Below, piece by piece: positions 38,145 through 47,900 of a stretch of DNA of 64,000 bases; position 1 is the first letter of the stretch; each line of letters opens with the position of its first letter. Origin of the DNA: Cohnella lupini (GTDB taxonomy: Bacteria > Bacillota > Bacilli > Paenibacillales > Paenibacillaceae); NCBI RefSeq assembly GCF_003386205.1, contig NZ_QRDY01000014.1, positions 62,001 to 126,000 of the forward strand, given 5' to 3'. The translations under genes and the position numbers were made by a program. Under the pieces are notes generated by a model. That model did no database searches. It was not told the origin of the DNA and worked only from the letters and a program-made list of their open reading frames with translations.

Positions 38145-39599
38145 ATGAAGTTCATTCAGTCAATGGGTATAACGGCGATTGTGCTTGCTTCATTAAGCTT
38201 ATTCGCTTCGCCGCTTCAAGCCGAAGCCGCTCCTTACGAGGGATACAATTACTCGTATTGGGGAGCAGCGGTTAACGTTCCGAATGCTTATGTCCCGGCG
38301 GGGATTGTTGACGGCAGCATGCTTGCAATCGGCAAGTTCAAGGACCCAACGGACATGTATGTCGCAGCGGACGGCTTGCTCTATGTGCTCGATGCTGGCA
38401 ATCGGCGCATTGTCGTCTTCGATGAACAATGGGAGGTTGTACGGGAAATCCGGGGATTTGTCCGAGATGGCAAGCAGGAACAGTTCACCAGTCCGCAAGG
38501 CCTATTCGTGACGAAGAACAATCATATTTATGTCGCCGATACGGAAAATCGGCGTGTGGTGGAACTGACGGGCGAAGGAGCGTTTGTCCGTGAGATCGGT
38601 GCTCCTCGTTCGGAGGTCATCGGTCCAAACTTTCAATATTACCCGCTTAAAGTCGCGGTAGACAATGCGGGCCGGATTTTTGTTATCGGCAGAGGTGTCT
38701 TCGACGGCATTATCGAGATGGATGCGGATGGATCGTTCACCGGTTTTATGGGGACGAACCGGGTGAAATTTAATGCGTGGGACTATTTCTGGAAGCGGCT
38801 ATCAACGAAAGAGCAGCGAAGCAAGCTGGCCCAGTTCATCCCGCTCGAATTCAACAACCTGGATATGGACAGTGAAGGGTTTATCTATTCGACGACAGCC
38901 GAACTCACCTCCAAGGATCCCATTAAGCGACTGAACCCAAGCGGGGAAGATGTGATGCGGCGCAAAGGCTATTTCAATCCGATGGGGGACATTTATTCGG
39001 GTGCCGCAAGCCAAAGCTCGCTGCTGATCGATGTCAAGGTTGGGGAGAACGGCGTATACAGCGCGCTCGATTCAAGAAAAGGCCGTATATTCACCTATGA
39101 TCAGGACGGCAATCTGATGTATATATTCGGTCGCATGGGCGAGCAGGAGGGGACGTTTAGGACACCTGTCGCAGTAGAGCGCAGAGGCGACCAATTCCTA
39201 GTCTTGGATAGAGATATGGATCAGATAACACGGTTTAAACCGACCCGCTACGGCACCTTGGTCAATGAAGCGAATGACTTGCTGGTCTCAGGCAAGTACG
39301 ACGAAGCGGAGGGTCTGTGGAGAGAACTGCTCCGTCTTGATGCTAACAATGAGATCGCATATGCCGGCATCGGCAAAGGGCTGCTTCGTCAGGGAGAGTA
39401 CAAGCAGGCGCTGGAATATTTGAAGTTCGGTTACGACAGGGAGTATTATTCCAAGGCGTTCGGCAAATACCGCAAAGAGTTTGTGCGTGAAAACTTCGGC
39501 CTAGGGATGACAACCGTTATCGTCTTCGGCGTAGGGTTGTGGTCGTTCAAGATCCTCAGAAGACGGACGAGAGGGAAGGTGAAGTCAAATGTTACGTGA
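38145..39599 (+). CDS. NHL beta-propeller/TPR protein with C-terminal membrane anchor
   Basis: Exported protein with signal peptide (ITAIVLASLSLFASPLQAEA), about six NHL-type blades between residues 50 and 365 (MYVAADGLLYVLDAGNRRIVVFD, LFVTKNNHIYVADTENRRVVEL, VAVERRGDQFLVLDRDMDQITRF), then one or two TPR-like helix pairs (GKYDEAEGLWRELLRLD, GEYKQALEYLKFGYDRE). A C-terminal transmembrane helix (TTVIVFGVGLWSFKIL) precedes a basic tail. The propeller would face outside and the tail the cytoplasm. It could be an assembly or sensing component of the transporter cluster; no enzyme signature. GGAGGG precedes the ATG; overlaps the next gene by 11 bases. Confidence 0.85.
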   Translation: MKFIQSMGITAIVLASLSLFASPLQAEAAPYEGYNYSYWGAAVNVPNAYVPAGIVDGSMLAIGKFKDPTDMYVAADGLLYVLDAGNRRIVVFDEQWEVVREIRGFVRDGKQEQFTSPQGLFVTKNNHIYVADTENRRVVELTGEGAFVREIGAPRSEVIGPNFQYYPLKVAVDNAGRIFVIGRGVFDGIIEMDADGSFTGFMGTNRVKFNAWDYFWKRLSTKEQRSKLAQFIPLEFNNLDMDSEGFIYSTTAELTSKDPIKRLNPSGEDVMRRKGYFNPMGDIYSGAASQSSLLIDVKVGENGVYSALDSRKGRIFTYDQDGNLMYIFGRMGEQEGTFRTPVAVERRGDQFLVLDRDMDQITRFKPTRYGTLVNEANDLLVSGKYDEAEGLWRELLRLDANNEIAYAGIGKGLLRQGEYKQALEYLKFGYDREYYSKAFGKYRKEFVRENFGLGMTTVIVFGVGLWSFKILRRRTRGKVKSNVT

Positions 39600-40209
39600 G
39601 ATGACCAAAACCCCATTTTATGTGCTGCTTCACCCTTTTCAAGGGTTCTGGGATTTGAAGTATGAGAATAAAGGCAAGCTGCGCGTTGCGCTCGGTATTT
39701 TGCTGTTACTGACAATTGCGACGATATTGCTGCGGCAGTACGCGGGATTTGTCGTGAATTTCAACTATCCATATGACTTAAATAGTATATATGAGCTGCA
39801 GGTTATTGTGCTGCCCTTCTTCCTATGGTGTGTGGCGAACTGGTCCCTTACGACCTTGATGGACGGGGAGGGGAAGTTCAGGGAGATTGTCATGACGACC
39901 GGTTATGCGCTGCTGCCGTTGGTTCTGATGCGGTTCGGCAATATCCTTATCAGCAATGTCATTACTTTGCGGGAATCGGCCTTCTATTACATGATAGATT
40001 CTCTCTCTGTGTTATGGTTCGTCTGGTTGCTGTTTATCGGAACGATGACCGTGCATCAGTATACCGTTCTTAAGACTCTGGTTACGATGCTGCTTACGTT
40101 ATTTGTTATGGGAATCATCATATTCCTTGTCTTGCTGTTCTTCAGCCTACTTCAGCAAATGATCGGTTTCGTTCTTTCAATCTATACGGAGATTTCATTC
40201 CGTACGTAG
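39589..40209 (+). CDS. Yip1-domain membrane protein
   Basis: Integral membrane protein of the Yip1 type with about five helices. Typical start YVLLHPFQGFWDLKYENKGKLRVALGILLLLTIATILL, then the FFLWCVANWSLTTLMDGEGKFREIVMTTGYALLPLVL segment that characterises the family, and two more hairpins. Yip1 proteins have no known enzymatic role. Start ATG 39589 with GGAAGGTG upstream, overlapping the NHL/TPR gene by 11 bases, so the two are translationally coupled and probably act together. Confidence 0.85.
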   Translation: MLREMTKTPFYVLLHPFQGFWDLKYENKGKLRVALGILLLLTIATILLRQYAGFVVNFNYPYDLNSIYELQVIVLPFFLWCVANWSLTTLMDGEGKFREIVMTTGYALLPLVLMRFGNILISNVITLRESAFYYMIDSLSVLWFVWLLFIGTMTVHQYTVLKTLVTMLLTLFVMGIIIFLVLLFFSLLQQMIGFVLSIYTEISFRT

Positions 40210-40225
40210 GAAGGAGGTTGGCAAG

Positions 40226-42793
40226 GTGAGAAGCAAATGGAGAGTGGCGGTCGTATCAGCGGTCGTTGTCGGTATGCTGGCTACGACGAGCAACGCGGGA
40301 AGCACCGGGGGAAACGCGGCTGCTGCGACTGATTCCACGGCTGCGCTGTCCGTCGAGACGGCGCGGGTGGCGGAATCTGATTCGGAAAGTGCGACATCTC
40401 AGGGAATGATCGGGAAGTCGATGGAACTGACGGCAGAGAATGAAGCGATGGCACTCTATTACAACCCGCAGACGACCGAGATCGCGGTCAAAAACAAGAA
40501 GGACGGCACGATCTGGTTCTCGAATCCACAGGATCGCGAGGAGGACAGCAAGGCATCGGGTGTAAATAAGTCGATGCTATCCAGTCAATTGCTGGTTAAC
40601 TTCTCGGATAAGGAGAAGACGGGCCAACCACAGCAATATAACAGCTTCGATCAGAGCGTCAAGTACGGGCAATTTACACAGGAGAAGCTTGAAGACGGCA
40701 TCCGGATTATCTATACGATCGGCGAGAAGCTGAGCGGCGTGGAGCAAATTCCCCCATCCATTGGAGAGGAACGGTTTCAATCGTTGATTTTGGACAAAAT
40801 CACGGATGAAAAACGCAAGAAAGATATCCTGACGCGCTTTGTTTTCGATCCTGAGAAAAAGATCTACATGCGGCGCGATAAAGCTTTGACCGGATTTGCC
40901 TTGACCAGGACACTCGAAACGCTTGAGGAGGCTGGGTACGGCGAAGAGGAAATGAACGTCGACCGCGAGGCTTATGGGGATGGCGGGGCCAGCCGAGCGC
41001 TGTTCGTGATTCCGGTTACGTACCGTTTGGAAGGCGATCAGTTTATCGTTAACGTGTCGACCGAGAACATGGAAGGCAATGATTATATTTTGCAGTCGAT
41101 TTCTGTCCTGCCCTATTTCGGAGCCGCGGGAATGAATCGGCAAGGCTATATGTTCGTTCCGGACGGCTCCGGTTCCCTCATTAACCTCAATAACGGCAAG
41201 CTTGATGCCTATCCCTATAATGAGACCTTATATGGCACCGATGCGACTCGCTTGAAGGAGCTCGAGAAGCCAAGCGGATCGCCAACCCGCTTGCCTGTGT
41301 TCGGCATGAAGCAGAACGATGTTGCATTCATAGCCATCATAGAAAACGGAGACGGGATCGGGCGCATTGAGGCAGATGTGAGCGGCCGTACCAATTCGTA
41401 CAATTATGTGTACAGTACCTATGAGATCACCGGCTGGGAGCCGCTTGAGCTGACGGCCAATTGGATGACGCGAACCGTTCCGAAATTTCAGGCGAAGCCT
41501 TACCTGGGAGATCTATCGGTTCGCTACGGATTTCTGCAGGGCGAGGATGCGAACTACAGCGGCATGGCCTCTTATTACCGTTCGTATCTGATCCATAAGT
41601 ATGGGCTGGAAAAGCTGGAGCAGAAGGAGCAAATCCCGTTTGATCTCGAACTGATCGGAGGAATTCCGACACGGAAGTTCTTTTTGGGCATACCTTACAA
41701 CTCCTACAAGACGCTGACGACCTTCGATCAGGCGCAGGAAATTCTTGAGCAACTGCAGGCAGGCGGCATCAACGATATCCAGTTACGTTATACCGGGTGG
41801 TTCAATGGCGGCGTGAAGCACGAAATCCCGACTTCCGTTTCGGTTGATAGCAAGCTTGGCGGCAAACGCGGGTTGGCAGAGCTGCAGGAGTATGCGGACG
41901 GCAAGGAGATCGAGCTATTTCCGGATGTCTCTTTCCTGAGAGTGCTGCAAGATGGAGGAGGCTTTAGCCGAACGAAGATGGCTTCGCGGACAATGCTCGA
42001 CGATGTGGCAGCTATCTACCGGTACCATCTCGCGGGATATGGCAGGAGATCGGGCGTGAAGCCGTCCTACGCGCTTTCGCCGGTGAAGCTGCCTTCGGTG
42101 ATGGATAAATTTTTGGCTAAATACGGCAAGCTTGAACTTAAGGGGTTGTCCCTGCGTGATCTAGGCGATGAGTTGAACTCCGATTTCAATAAGCGGCAAT
42201 TCATGAACCGGGAAGAGGCGAAGCGGACGGTGGAGGAACAACTGGCGAAGCTGGGTTCCGATTCGCACGTAATGGTTGCGGGCGGCAACGCTTATACACT
42301 GCCTTACGTCGATAGTGTCGTCAACGCCCCGCTTGAGAACAGCGGCTACAACATTACGGACAGGAGCGTGCCATTCTACGAGATGGTCCTGCACGGGTAT
42401 ATCGATTACGCTGGTTCGGCAGTCAACCTCTCTGATGAGCAAACGATGCGCTACCACGTGTTGAAGGCGATTGAGACAGGGGCTAATCTGAACTTCACAT
42501 GGTTTTATGCCAAATCGTCAGCTGTCAAGGAAACGGAGTTCGATTTCTTGTATTCGGCTGACTATCGGAATTGGATAGATGAGGCAAAGACTGCATATGA
42601 CGAACTGAACACCATGCAGAGCAAATTACGAACCCAAGTCATAAAGGATCATCAAATGCTAGAGACGGGTGTTTATCAAACTACCTATGAAGATGGAACA
42701 GCAGTATTCGTCAACTATAACGATTATACGGTCGACGTAGGAGGGATTGCTGTTGAGCCTATGGGATACCTTACTGGAGGCGAGAGCAATTGA
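40226..42793 (+). CDS. DUF5696-like exported protein, possible glycosidase fold (855 aa)
   Basis: Large exported protein with a signal peptide (RVAVVSAVVVGMLATTSNAG), resembling the uncharacterised DUF5696 group. The first 390 residues look like a beta supersandwich (NEAMALYYNPQTTEIAVKNK, YMFVPDGSGSLINLNNG, FGMKQNDVAFIAIIENGDGIGRI). The middle has the alternating strand/helix rhythm of a TIM barrel (DQAQEILEQLQAGGINDIQL-RYTGWFNGG, LKGLSLRDLGDELNSDF, HVMVAGGNAYTLPYVD), and the C-terminus a small beta domain (TYEDGTAVFVNYND). Supersandwich plus barrel plus beta domain is the layout of several glycoside hydrolase families; acidic candidates are Asp645, Asp648 and Glu649. Enzyme activity is my inference. 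GTG start after AAGGAGG. Confidence 0.75.
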   Translation: MRSKWRVAVVSAVVVGMLATTSNAGSTGGNAAAATDSTAALSVETARVAESDSESATSQGMIGKSMELTAENEAMALYYNPQTTEIAVKNKKDGTIWFSNPQDREEDSKASGVNKSMLSSQLLVNFSDKEKTGQPQQYNSFDQSVKYGQFTQEKLEDGIRIIYTIGEKLSGVEQIPPSIGEERFQSLILDKITDEKRKKDILTRFVFDPEKKIYMRRDKALTGFALTRTLETLEEAGYGEEEMNVDREAYGDGGASRALFVIPVTYRLEGDQFIVNVSTENMEGNDYILQSISVLPYFGAAGMNRQGYMFVPDGSGSLINLNNGKLDAYPYNETLYGTDATRLKELEKPSGSPTRLPVFGMKQNDVAFIAIIENGDGIGRIEADVSGRTNSYNYVYSTYEITGWEPLELTANWMTRTVPKFQAKPYLGDLSVRYGFLQGEDANYSGMASYYRSYLIHKYGLEKLEQKEQIPFDLELIGGIPTRKFFLGIPYNSYKTLTTFDQAQEILEQLQAGGINDIQLRYTGWFNGGVKHEIPTSVSVDSKLGGKRGLAELQEYADGKEIELFPDVSFLRVLQDGGGFSRTKMASRTMLDDVAAIYRYHLAGYGRRSGVKPSYALSPVKLPSVMDKFLAKYGKLELKGLSLRDLGDELNSDFNKRQFMNREEAKRTVEEQLAKLGSDSHVMVAGGNAYTLPYVDSVVNAPLENSGYNITDRSVPFYEMVLHGYIDYAGSAVNLSDEQTMRYHVLKAIETGANLNFTWFYAKSSAVKETEFDFLYSADYRNWIDEAKTAYDELNTMQSKLRTQVIKDHQMLETGVYQTTYEDGTAVFVNYNDYTVDVGGIAVEPMGYLTGGESN

Positions 42794-43695
42794 AGCTATC
42801 CAAAATCAGGCTGACGCTGCATCAGAAGCAAAAGTATAGAGGAATATGGTTCATTCTCCCCTGGTTTGTCGGATTTCTGTTTTTGTTTTTTGTGCCTCTA
42901 ATCAACTCGCTCCGCTACAGCTTTAGTACGTTGAAGGTGAACGATTCTGGATTTTCGCTAGAGTCGGCAGGGTGGGCCAACTTTAAAAATGCTCTATTTC
43001 AAGATGAGACTTATGTGCGGACTTTAATCGAGTCGATGCTTACCATGGTCATTAATGTGCCGCTGATCGTCATCTTTAGCTTGTTCGCATCGGTGCTGCT
43101 AAATCAGAGATTTAAGGGAAGAGCGCTGACCCGGGCGATCTTCTTCCTACCAGTCATTCTGGCTTCCGGCGTAATCGCCGCTGCCGAAAGCGGCGATTAC
43201 GCACAGGCAATAGTTGGGAGTGCGTCACAGCAGTCGAACGAAGAATTCACCATGTTCCAAAATTTAGAGTTTGCCAAGCTGTTGCTGCGTTCGGGCGTCA
43301 ACTTTCAAATTGTTGAATACTTTCTCGGGGCGGTCGATCGGATCTATCAGATCATTACCGCCTCAGGCGTGCAAATTCTAATTTTTCTGGCTGGCTTGCA
43401 ATCGATATCCGGCTCGCTCTATGAAGCTTCTAAAATTGAAGGAGCGACAGGTTATGAATCGTTCTGGAAGATTACATTTCCAATGATCAGCCCGCTGATT
43501 TTGACGAATGTTATTTATTCCATCATCGATAACTTGCTCAACAGCCCTACGACCACACAAATTCGGGATACGGCCTTTAAGTCGTTCCAGTTCGGGCTCA
43601 GCGCATCGATGGCCTGGATCTATTTCGTCGTCATCTCGATTTTCCTGTGGATATTCACACTGCTCATTTCCAAGAGAGTATTCTACTATGATTAA
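42790..43695 (+). CDS. ABC sugar permease, MalF type (second pair)
   Basis: Six-helix permease with EAA loop YEASKIEGATGYESFWKITFPMISP. TTG start at 42790 overlaps the DUF5696-like stop by four bases, so both are translationally coupled. Compared with the first pair it has an extra outside loop around residues 128-175 (AESGDYAQAIVGSASQQSNE), which may contact the unusual exported proteins of this cluster (inference). Confidence 0.9.
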   Translation: MKLSKIRLTLHQKQKYRGIWFILPWFVGFLFLFFVPLINSLRYSFSTLKVNDSGFSLESAGWANFKNALFQDETYVRTLIESMLTMVINVPLIVIFSLFASVLLNQRFKGRALTRAIFFLPVILASGVIAAAESGDYAQAIVGSASQQSNEEFTMFQNLEFAKLLLRSGVNFQIVEYFLGAVDRIYQIITASGVQILIFLAGLQSISGSLYEASKIEGATGYESFWKITFPMISPLILTNVIYSIIDNLLNSPTTTQIRDTAFKSFQFGLSASMAWIYFVVISIFLWIFTLLISKRVFYYD

Positions 43696-43717
43696 CCGAA
43701 AAGGAGGGGAGCCTGTC

Positions 43718-44722
43718 ATGAAAACCGAAACTGCAAGCGAAACGCGCAGGGTTCTGCATCAGTTGCGGGAACGCATGTCCGGGACAAGCTTTTGGGCCAG
43801 CAAGCTGAAAGAATGGCTTTGGATTTGTATTCGTACGGTGCTGATTGCGGGAATTTCTTTCATTGTCCTCTATCCCATTATCTTAAAGATCTTGATTGCG
43901 ATTAAGGATCCCATCGACATATATGATGGCAGCGTCGTGTTGATACCGAAGCACTTCACCTTAGACAATTTCAAACTCGTCATCCAAGTGCTGAATTATA
44001 AGGATGTACTGCTCAATACGGTGGTGCTGTCCGGACTGGTCATGCTATTGCAAACCTTTACCTGCGTGCTTGCTGGATATGGCTTCTCTCGGATGAAATT
44101 TCGCGGCAGCGGACTGTTGTTCGGCTGCGTCGTCTTCACCATTCTCGTACCGCCGCAAACGATAATGATTCCGACCTACCTGCAGTACAAAAACTTTGAT
44201 ATTTTGGGCCTTATTTCCCTTATTCAGGGTCATCCGCTGAATCTGATCAATACCAAGTGGCCCTTTCTGATTTCATCCATATTGGGTATGGGTCTGAAAA
44301 CGGGATTATTTGTATATATTTTCCGCCAATTCTTCAGAGGAATTCCGAACGATTTGGAAGAGGCGGCTTGGGTAGATGGGTCAGGTACATTCGGCACCTT
44401 CACCAGAATTATTCTGCCTAATGCTATTCCGGCTGTAGTTACCGTCATGCTGTTCTCATTCGTATGGCAGTGGAACGATTCCTTTTTCACCGGAATGATA
44501 CTGAATGATAACCCTATCATGTCCTCTATGGTTTCCGGAGCATGGGGGCAAATCATCTTTTACTTAAGAAGCTTAGACCCGACGCAAAGCGAAGACCCGT
44601 TGTATGCGTCCATGATTCAGAATACGGCTATTCTGCTGGCGATTTTGCCACTGATCATTATGTATCTGTTCGTTCAGCGCAACTTTGTTGAGAGTATGGA
44701 GCGCAGCGGTGTGGTTGGTTAA
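43718..44722 (+). CDS. ABC sugar permease, MalG type (second pair)
   Basis: Partner of the preceding permease, with EAA loop EEAAWVDGSGTFGTFTRIILPNAIP and six helices. The frame is open further upstream, but AAGGAGGGG sits before ATG 43718, giving the start MKTETASETRRVL. The loop SGAWGQIIFYLRSLDPTQSEDPLY before the last helix is longer than usual. Last gene before a hairpin and a cre-like site. Confidence 0.9.
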   Translation: MKTETASETRRVLHQLRERMSGTSFWASKLKEWLWICIRTVLIAGISFIVLYPIILKILIAIKDPIDIYDGSVVLIPKHFTLDNFKLVIQVLNYKDVLLNTVVLSGLVMLLQTFTCVLAGYGFSRMKFRGSGLLFGCVVFTILVPPQTIMIPTYLQYKNFDILGLISLIQGHPLNLINTKWPFLISSILGMGLKTGLFVYIFRQFFRGIPNDLEEAAWVDGSGTFGTFTRIILPNAIPAVVTVMLFSFVWQWNDSFFTGMILNDNPIMSSMVSGAWGQIIFYLRSLDPTQSEDPLYASMIQNTAILLAILPLIIMYLFVQRNFVESMERSGVVG

Positions 44723-44777
44723 AATATGGAACGTCCATTTCGGACGAACGATTTGTAAATGATGTTAATGGAAAGAA

Positions 44778-44810
44778 GGTGCTCCCGAAGCCATGGGCTT
44801 TTGGAGCACC
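44778..44810. terminator. Hairpin after the second permease pair
   Basis: GGTGCTCC-C-GAAGCC-ATG-GGCTTT-T-GGAGCACC, a long stem without T run, 55 bases after the permease stop. Possible attenuator or end of the cluster transcript. Confidence 0.55.
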
Positions 44811-44861
44811 AAATGGAGAAGGAGGTGAGACGAATGTAGTCCCATGAAATTTGCAGAAATA

Positions 44862-44875
44862 TGTAAGCGCTTTTT
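44862..44875 (+). promoter_or_regulatory. cre-like catabolite control site
   Basis: TGTAAGCGCTTTTT matches TGWAANCGNTNWCA at 10 of 12 defined positions and lies about 30 bases ahead of the secreted glycosidase start. This predicts CcpA repression of the extracellular enzyme when a preferred sugar is present. Confidence 0.6.
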
Positions 44876-44905
44876 TAGGAAAATCAATTAAAAAGGGTGA
44901 TAATG

Positions 44906-47900
44906 ATGAAGAGGACGAAGCGATTAACGACTGTTTTGTTGGTGTTATTTATGTTTATTGTGATCGCATGCTCTGGCAACCTTCCTACACTTTCAGCAAA
45001 CAGTGAAATGACGAATCCTGCTGTAAATAGTTCCGAGGTTTTGAGTTCATATGAAGCGGAATCACCGGATAATACATTAACGGGCACTGCTGCTGTTCGT
45101 GATTGCAAACCCGAGACCGGATGTTCCGGCGGCAAAAAGATAGGAGATTTCGGGCAAGGCGCATCGGTGCAGTTTAACAACGTTAACGTACCTTCCTCTG
45201 GCGCTTATTCTGTAAAACTTTATTATATTACACAGAACACCGATCCCATCCGAGTGACTGTGAACGATGGAGCACCTTATACTTTTACGATGCCGACGAC
45301 GGCGGATTGGGACACGCTTGGCAGCTTCTCCATAGAGGAATCGCTGAATGCTGGAAACAACACCATTAAATTCGATGTCGGAGGATGGGGGCCAGATATC
45401 GATAGGATTGAGATTTCTGTCTCAGACATTCCAGATGAAGAGGATCCAGGTGAAGTGGATTTGAATTCCTATGAAGCGGAATCACCGGATAATACATTAA
45501 CGGGCACTACTGCAGTTCGTGATTGCCATCGCGCGACCGGCTGTTCTGGTGGCAAAAAGATAGGTGATTTCGGGAAAGGTGCATCGCTGCAATTTAACAA
45601 CGTTAACGTACCTTCCCCTGGCATCTATACGTTAAGACTTGATTATCTTACACAAAACTCCGATCCCATCCGAGTGACTGTGAACGGTGGAGCACCGGAT
45701 ACCTTAACGTTGCCGAAGACGGCGAATTGGGACACACTTGGCAGCTTCAATATGGAGGTATCGCTGAATGCTGGGAGCAACACAATCTTAATCGATGATA
45801 ACGGGGGATGGGGGCCGGATATCGATAGGATTAAGATTTCTGTCTCAGAAAATCCCCCTGAGAACCCAGGAAATGATGGACAGATCGGTGATATTGGTTC
45901 ACCTGTCGATTCGAAGAAATTCGGTCACATCCGTGTAACGGAACACGAAAAAGGGGTGACGCTTTCTACCGATGCTTACAAAGTTACCTATAATACGGAG
46001 TCTGGCCTTGCAGCCTACGAATGGAACGGAAAAGTAATGGCTACAGGCATCTACAGCACGGTGGAACTGGATCAGTCTTTATCAAGCAAGGATTACGCCG
46101 AGCATCTCTTCTCGCTGGGTAGTGTCAAGAAAATAAAAGATAGTCATGGCAAAGGAATTCAGGTCACGTTTGAAAATAACCAGGCCGGCCTTCCAACGAT
46201 GAAGCAAATCTATCAAATCTATGAGGATTTGCCGTATTTCGTGACAAGTGAGGAAGTGCATAGCGAGACCCCTATTCATACGAATAATATTGCTCCGATC
46301 GTTATGAACGCGCAGGGCGGGATCGACATCGGCAGCTATACGGATAACCGGGTACTCGTTGTTCCTTACGATAATGATATGTGGTCGAGGTACAATGCGC
46401 GGACGATCAATACTCCCTTAAACACGGACTGGTATGTCAGTTCGGAATTAACAGCCATCTACAATAACGATAACAGGAACGGCTTGATTATCGGATCGAT
46501 TACGCACGACACCTGGAAAACGGGCATTTCTTGGAGCGGCAGCAACGATCGATTGAACAAGTTAAAGGTGTATGGCGGTTTTTCATCGATCGCGACGACG
46601 CATGATACGATCCCGCATGGCACGATATCGGGTACGACGTTAAAGTCGCCGCAGATTTTGGTCGGCTATTATGAAGATTACCGTGACGGCCTGGAAAGCT
46701 TTGGACAGGCCAATGCAGACGTAGCTCCGCCGCTGGCTTTTGGAAAGGATGTCCCGAAAGGGGTGCCGGTCGGATGGAACAGTTGGGGCGCTTACGGCGG
46801 TACCTTAAGTTATGATAAGGTGATTGCTGTGTCCAATTACTTCAAGGAGAATATACAAAACAAATCCTTCAATAATAAGGGAAATATCTACATCAACATG
46901 GATTCCTACTGGAATTCGCTGACGCAGCAACAGTTGAAGGATGCGGTGAAAGTCATTCGTCAGAATGGGCAAAAACCCGGTATTTATGATGGAGTTTTCG
47001 TCTATTGGGGCGACAATATGAATCAGGTGGTTGAAGGTACGAATGGGCAATACACGTATGGCGAAATTATAATGAAGGATTACAATGGCCAGATCCTGCC
47101 CAAGCTGGATGGGGGATACGCGCTTGACCCGACACATCCGGGTACGAAGCAGCGGATTGAATATTATTACAAGAATTTTTTTGAGCTTGGTTTCGAATAC
47201 ATCAAGATCGACTTTTTGACCCACGCTTCGCTTGAAGGACAACACTATGATCCGAACGTGAAGACGGGAACTCAAGCCTATAATGAGGGATTGGCGTACG
47301 TTAATAAAGTGTTGGGCGGAAAAATGTTTATCAGCGCGTCCATAGCGCCGCTTTTTCCAAGCCAATATGCGCACTCGAGACGGATTTCAACCGATATTGA
47401 CGGCACGCTCAGTTCAACCGAATACCAATTGAATAATCTGACCTATGGCTGGTGGCAGAACGGAACGATCTATACGTACACGGATCCTGACTATATGACC
47501 CTTTTGAAAGGGGGGTCGCTTGCCGCAGCGCAGACGCGGGTGAATTCGGCCGTGATCTCGGGAACGGTATTCCTGAATTCCGACGATGTGAATGACCCTA
47601 CGGCTCAGCAATATATGGAGGAGCTGTTGACGAATCCGAAAGTGAACGCGGTAGCCATCAAGGGCGAAGCATTCCGGCCGGTCGAGGGGAATACGGGGAT
47701 TAACGCAGCGGACACGTTTGTACTGAAGGACAAGCGAGACTATTATTTAGCTGTGTTCAATTATACACAGACCCCCGTAACCAAAACCGTTGATTTGGCC
47801 CGGGCAGGCATTTCAGGCGCAACAAATTATACGGTAACCGACCTGTGGACGGATGACTCGTACAATACGAACGGGGCCGGGCAAATAAACATAAGCTTGG

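Noticed and set aside
43508-43717. N-terminal extension of the second MalG-type permease
   Set aside because: It overlaps the preceding permease in another frame and has no matching ribosome-binding site; AAGGAGGGG points to ATG 43718.
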